From Mariprofundaceae bacterium (GTDB lineage Bacteria; Pseudomonadota; Zetaproteobacteria; Mariprofundales; Mariprofundaceae), in contig JAUZQT010000177.1 of the NCBI GenBank assembly GCA_030950825.1, forward strand, positions 1 through 5,257: 5,257 nt of DNA, read 5' to 3'. This document shows, piece by piece, positions 1 to 5,257 of the stretch (its first letter is position 1; each line of letters starts with the position of its first letter). A program made the translations under genes and the position numbers. Below the pieces are notes generated by a model, which searched no databases, was not told the DNA's origin, and was given only the letters and a program-made list of their open reading frames with translations.

Positions 1-87
1 CCTATTTTCGTCACTGCAACTTGTAGGATCCTTATTTTCCAACAGGTTTGATCTGATCACGGGAGGCTGTTGGCACTACATTTGTAA
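1..87 (-). repeat. Dispersed repeat, copy 1 (inverted, cut by window edge)
   Basis: Read on the minus strand, this stretch aligns without gaps to 277-363, with about 58 of 87 positions identical by my hand count. The exact blocks include GTAGTGCCAAC, AACCTGTTGG, AAATAAGG and TGACGAA. It also matches 146-232, less well. The minus strand has a short frame ending N-V-V-P-T...P-V-G-K-stop, and copy 3 shares this ending, so the repeat may derive from the 3' end of a gene. The far end lies at or beyond the window edge. I do not recognise the family. The AT-rich spacer 88-145 to the next copy shows no gene. Confidence 0.7.
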
Positions 88-145
88 ATATTTTTAATAT
101 CAATAGCTTAAAAGTAGTTCAGAATTTTAGAAAATCAATGATCAC

Positions 146-232
146 AACTAAATGTAGCGCCAGCGCCGTACTGAATTAGAAGTCAACCTGTTGAAATAAT
201 TGAATTTTATTTTCTTGCGTGGCGAAGATGGG
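146..232 (+). repeat. Dispersed repeat, copy 2 (most decayed)
   Basis: This copy aligns without gaps to copy 3 at a constant offset of 131 bases. Shared blocks are GTAG and GCCA near 154-162, AACCTGTTG at 185-193 and CGAAGATGGGTTA at 223-235. The last block runs three bases past the end shared with copy 1. The middle (about 194-215) has drifted to AT-rich sequence, and the short frame seen in the other copies is broken by a stop here. Together with copy 1 it forms a long inverted pair around 88-145. Confidence 0.6.
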
Positions 233-276
233 TTAGGGTGCGGAATGTCGGAAAACTATCGTGCCTGACTGATAAA

Positions 277-363
277 TTGCAAACGTAGTGCCAACGCATA
301 GGCTCAATCAGGGTGAACCTGTTGGGAAATAAGGGGTTTGAAAGCTACGATGACGAAGATGGG
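277..363 (+). repeat. Dispersed repeat, copy 3, joined to alr remnant
   Basis: This is the best-preserved partner of copy 1. In one frame it reads N-V-V-P-T-H-R-L-N-Q-G-E-P-V-G-K-stop (282-332), ending like copy 1 with P-V-G-K-stop. Its right end falls at about 361-363, precisely where recognisable alanine racemase sequence (G-Y-G-A-S) begins, so it marks a breakpoint. The 233-276 spacer between copies 2 and 3 shows only loose similarity to the start of the racemase remnant and no gene. Confidence 0.65.
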
Positions 364-724
364 TTATGGCGCGAGTTATTGCGCGGATAAGGATATGCCT
401 GTCGCGTTGATATGCATGGGTTATGGGGATGGTTTGCCACGCGCCCTTTCCAATCGAGGTTGTGCTGAATTTCAAGGCCGCCAACTCCCCATTATTGGTC
501 GAATTTGCATGGATTATTGTTTATTGGATGCTTCTAATGGGCCATTAAAAGTCGGCGCTCATGTTAATTTCTGGGGAGAAACACTGCCCCTCAGTAGCGT
601 CGCTGAATTGATTGACAGCATTCCTTATACCTTGATGACTGGCGTCAACCCACGAGTTCAGCGCATCACCATCAAGCCGCCTGCTTTACAAGAGTCAATA
701 AAGAACGGCTCGCAGAAGAGGTGA
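350..724 (+). pseudogene. alr: Alanine racemase, C-terminal domain only
   Basis: Alanine racemase interconverts L- and D-alanine for peptidoglycan, using PLP in the cytoplasm. Only the C-terminal beta domain is here. Visible are GYGASY (residues 5-10 from ATG 350, containing the usual catalytic tyrosine position), GYGDG (24-28), GRICMD (50-55) and the terminal TGVNPRVQRI. The N-terminal TIM barrel with the PLP lysine is absent; full-length enzymes are about 360 residues and this frame has 124. The frame is closed upstream by TGA at 314. It could start at TTG 338, ATG 350 or ATG 359; ATG 350 has AAGGGG 13 bases upstream, which is rather far. Racemase homology starts only at about 362, against repeat copy 3. 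Its stop overlaps the mlaE ribosome-binding site, so it probably once headed this operon. A residual expressed domain is possible but could not racemise alanine alone. Confidence 0.8.
718..724 (+). promoter_or_regulatory. Ribosome-binding site of mlaE
   Basis: GAGGTGA lies 7 bases before ATG 732 and contains the alr stop codon (TGA 722-724). This supports ATG 732 over ATG 735 and suggests mlaE was translationally coupled to alr. Confidence 0.65.
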
Positions 725-731
725 GCAAGGG

Positions 732-1505
732 ATGATGCAATGGCTGGAGAGTATTGGCATACGTGTTGAGCATATATGCCTACAAACAGGGGTTTATCCT
801 ATGTTGTTGCTGCAAGTAATACGTCGTTTGTATACGCCTCCGTGGTTTTTTGCACATATTATCAGTCAATGTGAAAAAGTCGGCGTTCAGTCACTGCCGG
901 TGGTTTTGCTCACCGCTATATTCACAGGCATGGTTCTGGCATTACAATCATGGGTCGGCTTCCACCGTTTTGGCGCGGAAAGCATGGTGGCGACAGTGGT
1001 GTCTCTATCCATGGTGCGTGAACTAGGCCCTGTACTGGTTGGTTTAATGGTGGCAGGTAGAGTGGGCGCATCATTTGCTGCTGAGCTTGGAACCATGCGT
1101 GTTTCTGAGCAAATTGATGCCTTATGGACACTTTCCACCGACCCTATCCGTTACCTTATCATTCCCCGTATCATTGCTGCGACATTGATGATGCCGTTAT
1201 TGGTGATTCTTGCTGATGCCATCGGTATCTTTGGTGGTTATCTGGTGAGTGTTTTGATGCTGGAGCAGAATTCTCAGGTATATATCGAACGTGCCACACT
1301 ATTTTTAAAATTACAGGATCTTTACTCGGGTTTACTCAAGGCCGTGGTCTTTGGTGGTATTATCGGCCTGGTTAGTTGTGCTGAAGGATTTTATTGTAAA
1401 GGCGGTGCGCAAGGTGTTGGTCAGGCAACAACCCGTGCAGTGGTGATAAGCGCCATGAGTATTTTGATCTCAGATTATTTTCTAACCATTTGGATTTTCC
1501 AATGA
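732..1505 (+). CDS. mlaE: MlaE-type phospholipid ABC transporter permease
   Basis: This is the inner-membrane permease of the Mla/MCE lipid transporter. As a dimer with two MlaF ATPases and a hexamer of MlaD it moves phospholipid between inner membrane and periplasm. At 257 residues it has the usual family length of about 260. An amphipathic N-terminal segment (about 1-45) is followed by hydrophobic spans near 55-73, 88-110, 143-172 and 200-217, and a C-terminal span at 235-256. The family signature loop is intact: RELGPVLVGLMVAGRVGAS (96-114), then AAELGTMRVSEQIDAL (116-131), the coupling segment with Glu118 and Glu126. No frameshift is seen. mlaF follows 39 bp downstream. The promoter is not visible and may lie upstream of the broken alr. 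Confidence 0.93.
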   Translation: MMQWLESIGIRVEHICLQTGVYPMLLLQVIRRLYTPPWFFAHIISQCEKVGVQSLPVVLLTAIFTGMVLALQSWVGFHRFGAESMVATVVSLSMVRELGPVLVGLMVAGRVGASFAAELGTMRVSEQIDALWTLSTDPIRYLIIPRIIAATLMMPLLVILADAIGIFGGYLVSVLMLEQNSQVYIERATLFLKLQDLYSGLLKAVVFGGIIGLVSCAEGFYCKGGAQGVGQATTRAVVISAMSILISDYFLTIWIFQ

Positions 1506-1533
1506 TGCATTTGTTTCATCATGCCGCTTCCAT

Positions 1534-1537
1534 GGAG
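1534..1537 (+). promoter_or_regulatory. Ribosome-binding site fixing the mlaF start
   Basis: GGAG sits 7 bases before ATG 1545. The alternative in-frame ATG at 1521 has no comparable site and would add eight residues that do not look like the family N-terminus, so 1545 is preferred. Confidence 0.7.
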
Positions 1538-1544
1538 TGCTCTT

Positions 1545-2315
1545 ATGAATAAAGCAAAAATTGAAGTGCGCCACCTTTCTAAACAATTTGATGGAAAAAG
1601 CATTTTAAATAATGTGAACTTAAAAGTTTTCCCTGGTGAATCGCATATTGTTGTTGGACTTTCAGGTACGGGAAAAAGTGTGCTGCTAAAATGCATACTC
1701 GGTTTGTTGCAAGCTGATTCAGGCGAAGTACTGGTGGATGGTGAGGAGTGGTGTTGCCTAAGTGAACGTGAGAAGCTCCAACGTATGCGTTGCATTGGCG
1801 TGGTGTTTCAAGGCGCTGCTTTATTTGATTCATTGCCCGTTTGGGAGAATGTTGCTTTTGTATTGCGTCGTCAGGGTATGGGTGAAGAAGAAGCACGTTT
1901 ACGCTCCCAAGACGTGTTGGAGAGAGTGGGGCTGCCCGATATTTGCGATAAAATGCCAGGCGAGTTATCGGGGGGTATGAGCAAACGTGTTGGTTTGGCG
2001 CGTGCGATATGCCATCGACCAAAAATTATTTTATATGATGAACCGCTATCAGGGCTTGATCCTGTAATGTCGGATGTCATTACCCGATTAATGCGGCAGC
2101 TACACGAAGAAATGCAAGTCACATCACTAACCATTGCCCACAATATGAAGCTTGTTCGTGAGTTTGGTGATCATGTTAGCATGCTGTATCAGGGACATAT
2201 TCACCTGCAAACGCCAGTATCTGAGCTGGACTCACAGCATGACCCTATTTTCAGACAGTTTATTGAAGGGCGTGCGGACGGCCCACTCAACATCAATCAG
2301 CCGCAGGGTATTTGA
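1545..2315 (+). CDS. mlaF: MlaF-type ABC transporter ATP-binding protein
   Basis: This is the cytoplasmic ATPase that powers the Mla phospholipid transporter, pairing with MlaE. It has 256 residues from ATG 1545. All nucleotide-binding motifs are intact: Walker A GLSGTGKS (38-45), Q-loop Gln89 within VVFQGAALFDSLPVWENV, signature LSGGMSKR (141-148), Walker B IILYDE (161-166), D-loop SGLDPV (169-174) and switch His199 in TIAHNM. The LFDSLPVWENV stretch is typical of the Mla/MCE-associated ATPases and separates it from general ABC exporters. The C-terminus (about 228-256, DPIFRQFIEGRADGPL) is the usual short tail of the family. It starts 39 bp after mlaE and ends 31 bp before mlaD, consistent with one transcript. 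Confidence 0.94.
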   Translation: MNKAKIEVRHLSKQFDGKSILNNVNLKVFPGESHIVVGLSGTGKSVLLKCILGLLQADSGEVLVDGEEWCCLSEREKLQRMRCIGVVFQGAALFDSLPVWENVAFVLRRQGMGEEEARLRSQDVLERVGLPDICDKMPGELSGGMSKRVGLARAICHRPKIILYDEPLSGLDPVMSDVITRLMRQLHEEMQVTSLTIAHNMKLVREFGDHVSMLYQGHIHLQTPVSELDSQHDPIFRQFIEGRADGPLNINQPQGI

Positions 2316-2331
2316 AATAAAGCCAGTTCCC

Positions 2332-2338
2332 AAGGAGG
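2332..2338 (+). promoter_or_regulatory. Strong ribosome-binding site fixing the mlaD start
   Basis: AAGGAGG, a near-perfect Shine-Dalgarno sequence, lies 8 bases before ATG 2347. It rules out the much longer in-frame extension that would overlap mlaF from 2152. Confidence 0.85.
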
Positions 2339-2346
2339 GGCTACAT

Positions 2347-3237
2347 ATGAATGCTCAAGCACGACTTGGAGCCTTTGTGCTGATTGCACTGATCACACTT
2401 GGATTATTGAGTAGTCGCATTGGTCGGTTTCAATGGGTCGATCAACAAGGCACTATCATTGAAACAAGCCTGCAGGATGCTGCGGGTATTGCCGTGCAGT
2501 CACCTGTACTGATGGCAGGTGTAAAGGTTGGTATTGTTCAGGGTATTACCCTCAAAGGTAACCAAGCACTGGTTCACATGCTTATTTTACCCGCCATTGA
2601 ATTGCCAGCTTCAACCCGCGCGCATATTGCGGGTGGCGGATTGGTTGGTGAAAAGTATATCGCCCTAAAGGCTAGGGTTGGTGATGCTGAACCATTGAAA
2701 AAAAGACATATTCCATCCGAGCAACAGGCGGGCTTGGATAGCTTGTTGAATGATGCATCCAGCATCAGTAATAAACTGCAAATAGTGATTCAAAAGGCCG
2801 ATCACATCGCGGATGTTGCAGCAAGCATCTTGGATGAAAATAAGCAGGATCTTCATGATGGCACGCAAGCTTTGAGTGATGCAGGAAGGCAGCTTTCCGC
2901 CTTGCTCGAAGAGCACAGAGAGGATCTCAAGCAACTGTTCAAAACCTTGCCAAGGGCGGCCAAATCAGGAGAGCGTTTTTTCTCAGAAAGTACGCAGGCC
3001 TTGCAAGATTTTCGAGGGCTGGTCATTGATAACCGTGAAAATCTTTACCGCACGCTATTTGAGCTTCGCAAAGCATCGGAAAACCTTGCCGCGTTTTCCG
3101 ATGATATTCGGCGCAACCCTTGGAAGTTGCTCAATGAAAAGCCAGAGGTCAAAGCTTCACGCCATGCGCAGCAAATAAAAATGGAAGAAATGCTGCTCAC
3201 GACAGGTCAGCTGGGAGTGAGCTCTGAAGCGCCTTAA
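2347..3237 (+). CDS. mlaD: MlaD-like MCE-domain lipid transport subunit
   Basis: This is the membrane-anchored periplasmic MCE protein of the Mla transporter. In the family it forms a hexameric ring on MlaE through which lipid passes. It has 296 residues. A single N-terminal anchor (about 8-23) is followed by the MCE domain (about 36-112) with the typical AAGIAVQSPVLMAGVKVGIVQGI (45-67) and GGGLVGEKYIAL (96-107). Residues 130-255 are predicted mainly helical, and the protein ends shortly after NPWKLLNEKPE (257-266), a common ending of longer MCE proteins. It is much longer than E. coli MlaD (about 183 residues); the extra length is all in the helical tail. That tail repeats an E-N/H-K/R-x-D-L-like motif at 164-169, 189-194 and 228-233. 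A PqiB or LetB protein is unlikely because there is only one MCE domain. Confidence 0.92.
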   Translation: MNAQARLGAFVLIALITLGLLSSRIGRFQWVDQQGTIIETSLQDAAGIAVQSPVLMAGVKVGIVQGITLKGNQALVHMLILPAIELPASTRAHIAGGGLVGEKYIALKARVGDAEPLKKRHIPSEQQAGLDSLLNDASSISNKLQIVIQKADHIADVAASILDENKQDLHDGTQALSDAGRQLSALLEEHREDLKQLFKTLPRAAKSGERFFSESTQALQDFRGLVIDNRENLYRTLFELRKASENLAAFSDDIRRNPWKLLNEKPEVKASRHAQQIKMEEMLLTTGQLGVSSEAP

Positions 3238-3265
3238 CGCAGGTGGGACTCTTTTACCCCATGAT

Positions 3266-4102
3266 ATGAGACATCTATCCCAACCTGAAAAAGCCTCACC
3301 CGCCCATTTGTATCCTCTGAAATTTCGAGGCTCCCTAGCCTTTCAGACTCTTTTCTTGCTCATATTGTGTGGGCTTTCTCATGCCACATGGGCAGCGAGC
3401 TATACACAAAAAGCGCTGCAGTATGAGCAACAGGAACAATGGAGTGAAGCTCGCAGAGCATGGAAGTTTGCGCTTATTGAACAGCCAAAAGATCTTGATG
3501 TACGTTATCATTTGGCAAAAATACTCGCAAAAGCAGGGCATGCCAATGATGCGCTGATATTATATAAAAAAAACTTACTTATCGGTCGGCACCTTCATTC
3601 AGTTATTGCGCTCGTTCAGCTTTATATGCAAAAAGAACAGCGTCTAGAAGCCATGAATGTATTGCACAAAGCCAGCAAAGATTTCCGTCACGAAGCTGCA
3701 CCATGGTACTTACTGGCAGCATTGGCCATACAGGATAAAAAAATAAAACAAGCGCAGTATTATTTTCAATCGTCAATGAAAGCGGATCCGCTCAATGGCT
3801 TTGCACATATACGTTATGCTCATTTTTTAGCCGTGCAAAAACAATATAAACAGGCCGTTCGACACGCACAAAAGGCATTGCGACTACAAAAAAACTGTGC
3901 CTCATGCTGGGAAATATATGGCAAGATCCTACAAGCAGCAAAAAATAAACAAGCTGCCTTACGAGCCTACCAACATAGCCTTGCCATTCAACCATCGCAG
4001 AATACACGTCAGAAGCTCATTGATCTATTGAATATAATGGGGCAGCAGCAGCGTGCTGAACGCATGCAGCAAGCATTCAATGCTCAAGAAAATAATTTGT
4101 AA
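3266..4102 (+). CDS. Secreted TPR-repeat protein in the mla operon
   Basis: This 278-residue protein carries an N-terminal export signal: Lys19/Arg21, a hydrophobic core at about 24-37 (LAFQTLFLLILCGL), and a likely signal-peptidase site after Ala43 or Ala44. There is no good lipobox around Cys35, so it is probably soluble and periplasmic. The rest is about seven degenerate tetratricopeptide repeats of ~34 residues from 45 to 270. They show small residues at helix contacts and the ending pattern AL...P in the first (ALIEQPKD), fourth (MKADPLN) and sixth (LAIQPSQ). TPRs bind proteins, so a scaffold or partner role is plausible; no enzymatic motif is seen. It lies 28 bp after mlaD on the same strand, suggesting co-transcription. 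The only SD-like sequence (AGGTGGG at 3241) is 18 bases from ATG 3266, so the start is less certain. Its function in lipid transport is inference only. Confidence 0.75.
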   Translation: MRHLSQPEKASPAHLYPLKFRGSLAFQTLFLLILCGLSHATWAASYTQKALQYEQQEQWSEARRAWKFALIEQPKDLDVRYHLAKILAKAGHANDALILYKKNLLIGRHLHSVIALVQLYMQKEQRLEAMNVLHKASKDFRHEAAPWYLLAALAIQDKKIKQAQYYFQSSMKADPLNGFAHIRYAHFLAVQKQYKQAVRHAQKALRLQKNCASCWEIYGKILQAAKNKQAALRAYQHSLAIQPSQNTRQKLIDLLNIMGQQQRAERMQQAFNAQENNL

Positions 4103-4103
4103 C

Positions 4104-4271
4104 CTAGCCCGCATTATTCATGAATGCTGCCGCACCCTTGCTTGTTCCTTTGCCCGCAACGAATCCTTGCTCAAACGTCCGTAAACATGGCTACGGCCCT
4201 TTTCGCAAAAATTGGTTGTGAACAAAGGCCCAGCGCAATCATCACGGCGATTCATGAATAATACGGGTTAG
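4104..4271. mobile_element. 168-bp palindromic MITE-like repeat
   Basis: The ends are inverted repeats of 22 bp, CTAGCCCGCATTATTCATGA... at 4104-4125 against 4250-4271, with 20 of 22 identical and an internal TTCATGAA. The symmetry continues without any gap to the centre (CATG, 4186-4189): about 53 of 84 arm positions pair by my count. This includes CCTTTG...CAAC at 4147-4160 with its partner at 4215-4228, and a CCGTA/TACGG stem at the tip. No transposase is encoded and no clear target-site duplication flanks it. The ends resemble insertion-sequence termini I have seen in proteobacteria, but I cannot assign a family. It begins one base after the TPR stop codon, so it will be transcribed as a large 3' hairpin and may act as a terminator or RNA stabiliser. 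Confidence 0.75.
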
Positions 4272-4277
4272 ATCCTG

Positions 4278-4298
4278 CAAGCCTAAACTCAAGGCTTG
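4278..4298. other. Small hairpin overlapping a TTGACA box
   Basis: CAAGCCT (4278-4284) and AGGCTTG (4292-4298) form a perfect 7-bp stem with a 7-nt loop. No T-run follows, so it is not a standard intrinsic terminator. TTGACA at 4296-4301 overlaps its right arm and matches a -35 box, but the sequence 17 bp downstream (TGGGTA) is a poor -10. The promoter reading is weak. Confidence 0.35.
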
Positions 4299-4362
4299 AC
4301 ATGCAGCGCATGACTCTATGGGTAGTCAGGTGTAGAAACAGGCAATGCCCTATAAACACAGT

Positions 4363-4421
4363 TTTATAAGACATTAATAACTTTATTTATGTCTTATAAA
4401 AATGGATTTATGAGACATAAA
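4363..4421. promoter_or_regulatory. Three-copy palindromic operator array before fic
   Basis: Three 15-bp sites occur. TTTATAAGACATTAA lies at 4363-4377, TTTATGTCTTATAAA at 4386-4400 and TTTATGAGACATAAA at 4407-4421. The third is a perfect dyad with 6-bp arms around AGA; the others match it in either orientation. Sites 1 and 2 also form an exact 13-bp inverted repeat (4362-4374 with 4389-4401). The centres are 23 and 21 bp apart, about two helical turns, so bound dimers would lie roughly on one face. The last site ends 17 bp before the fic start. This looks like a repressor-binding array controlling fic. The regulator is not identified; autoregulation by the lost C-terminal part of Fic is only a guess. 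Confidence 0.65.
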
Positions 4422-4438
4422 CGTTTACATTGTGGATT

Positions 4439-5179
4439 ATGAGTTGGAATTGGCAGCAAAAAAACTGGCCCGAATTTATCTATAGTATTTCAGATCTCAA
4501 AGATTTAGAAGCTAAATTCTTGATTGAGTCGTCAAAGCTTGCTGGTGCATCAAGCATCATCTCTCAAGATGAAAACAGGAAATTTACCATTGAGCTAATG
4601 AGCGAGGAAGCACTTAAGAGCTCTAAAATAGAGGGTGAAATCCTGAACCGCGACAGCGTTGCTTCGTCACTTCTTCGCCAGCTTGGATTGGCTCCGCTAT
4701 ATAGTGACCACCGAGCCAATGACAAAGAGCTGGGAATAGCCGCACTTATGGTCGATAACTACCAGAGCTTTGATCAAGCACTCACCCATGAAATGATGTT
4801 TAAGTGGCACCAATGCGCAGTCGGTGACAAACACTATTTGCACGATATAGGTAGATACAGAACCAGTACAGAACCTATGCAAGTTGTCTCTGGATATATT
4901 GGCAAAGAAAAGGTTCACTTTGAAGCTCCTCCAGCATCATTGTTATCCAATGAAATGGAAGCTTTTATTCATTGGTTTAATGATACAGCACCAGGAGAAA
5001 GTAATGCGCTTCCTGCACTAGCTCGATCAGAGCCGAAAAGCCTTTTAATTTACTCTGAAATTTTGTTCATAGATCAAATTAAGTTGCTTTCTGGCTTTCA
5101 AAACTCCTGTTTATCATCATATGGAGTGAAAACCAAAGTACCAATTCACCAGCAATGGTCTTCTGCGGAAGCGCCATAA
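4439..5179 (+). pseudogene. Fic-family (DUF4172) protein, catalytic core lost
   Basis: Fic enzymes AMPylate or otherwise modify proteins through an HPFx(D/E)GNGR loop. The start ATG 4439 gives MSWNWQQKNWPEF, the typical N-terminus of DUF4172 Fic proteins; a TTG at 4430 would add only three residues. There is no clear Shine-Dalgarno site. The class II inhibitory motif S-x3-E-G is intact at Ser61-Glu65-Gly66. GRYRTS...VVSGYIG...VHFEAPP (138-165) matches the target-binding flap region. Family-like sequence runs to LPALAR (191-196), where intact proteins continue into the helix leading to the HPF loop. Instead about 50 unrelated residues follow and no HPFxxGNGR is found in any forward frame to the window end. 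The 246 residues compare with about 370 in full-length proteins. The gene is therefore a remnant without catalysis, caused by deletion or insertion near 5027. Confidence 0.85.
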
Positions 5180-5183
5180 AATC

Positions 5184-5208
5184 AAGACAGATCTCTCCTA
5201 TCAGTCTT
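5184..5208. other. Small hairpin after the fic remnant
   Basis: AAGACAGAT (5184-5192) and ATCAGTCTT (5200-5208) can pair at 8 of 9 positions around a 7-nt loop, four bases past the stop at 5179. No T-run follows on the plus strand; on the minus strand the hairpin is followed by GATTTT. It could be a weak terminator or chance. I see nothing else in 5209-5257. Confidence 0.25.
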
Positions 5209-5257
5209 AACGAATCGCTAAACCATTAAATCTTAGGCGGTTCATTTACGCTGCTTT

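Noticed and set aside
282..332. Reading 282-332 (HRLNQGEPVG) as upstream alanine racemase sequence leading to VGYG
   Set aside because: The resemblance is tempting, but the same P-V-G-K-stop ending occurs in inverted copy 1, so this belongs to the repeat rather than to alr.
1521..1544. Longer mlaF start at ATG 1521
   Set aside because: The ATG at 1545 has GGAG seven bases upstream and gives the family-like N-terminus; 1521 has neither.
887..2143. Several minus-strand open frames across mlaE and mlaF
   Set aside because: They lie opposite genes with complete conserved motifs, show no recognisable domains and have no matching start signals.
2152..2346. N-terminal extension of MlaD overlapping the end of mlaF
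   Set aside because: AAGGAGG at 2332-2338 and the membrane anchor right after ATG 2347 fix the start; the extension is mlaF sequence in another frame.
4186..4271. Small protein from ATG 4187 inside the palindrome
   Set aside because: The frame is short, ends inside the element and is explained by inverted symmetry; no ribosome-binding site is seen.
4363..4421. CRISPR-like or plasmid iteron array
   Set aside because: The units are short palindromes in mixed orientation with 6-8 bp gaps, only three copies, no spacers and no replication or cas gene; operator sites fit better.

Overview
The window reads as chromosomal DNA of a Gram-negative proteobacterium. It carries a phospholipid-transport (Mla-type) ABC operon, which implies an outer membrane. 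The order alanine racemase - MlaE - MlaF - MlaD is, from memory, a known proteobacterial arrangement. The MlaF Walker A sequence GLSGTGKS is closer to what I remember from alpha-like lineages than to the enterobacterial form. I cannot name the genus or class with confidence.

Layout. Positions 1-363 contain no intact gene. They hold three diverged copies of one ~87-bp sequence: one inverted at the left edge, then two direct copies exactly 131 bp apart. The third copy runs straight into the C-terminal domain of an alanine racemase, whose PLP-binding N-terminal barrel is missing. From 718 to 4102 there is a tight, intact, same-strand operon: mlaE (inner-membrane permease), mlaF (ATPase), mlaD (membrane-anchored MCE lipid-binding subunit with a long helical tail) and a secreted TPR-repeat protein. 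Gaps are 28-39 bp and the first three genes have good Shine-Dalgarno sites. No MlaA, MlaB or MlaC is present here.

One base after the TPR stop codon begins a 168-bp element (4104-4271) that is an ungapped imperfect palindrome from end to end, with 22-bp termini matching at 20 positions. It looks like a MITE or palindromic interspersed repeat. Next come a small hairpin and three copies of a 15-bp palindromic motif (TTTATG-AGA-CATAAA type), centred 23 and 21 bp apart, directly in front of a Fic-family gene. That gene keeps its DUF4172-like N-terminus and the SxxxEG inhibitory motif. It departs from the family just before the catalytic HPFxxGNGR loop and is therefore a truncated remnant.

How it fits together: the Mla block is a working core module that moves phospholipid between inner and outer membranes using ATP. 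Both flanks are eroded accessory DNA (repeat array plus broken alr on the left; palindromic element, orphan operators and broken fic on the right). The most notable signals outside the genes are the three-operator array before fic, the full-length palindrome, and the three-copy repeat joined to alr.
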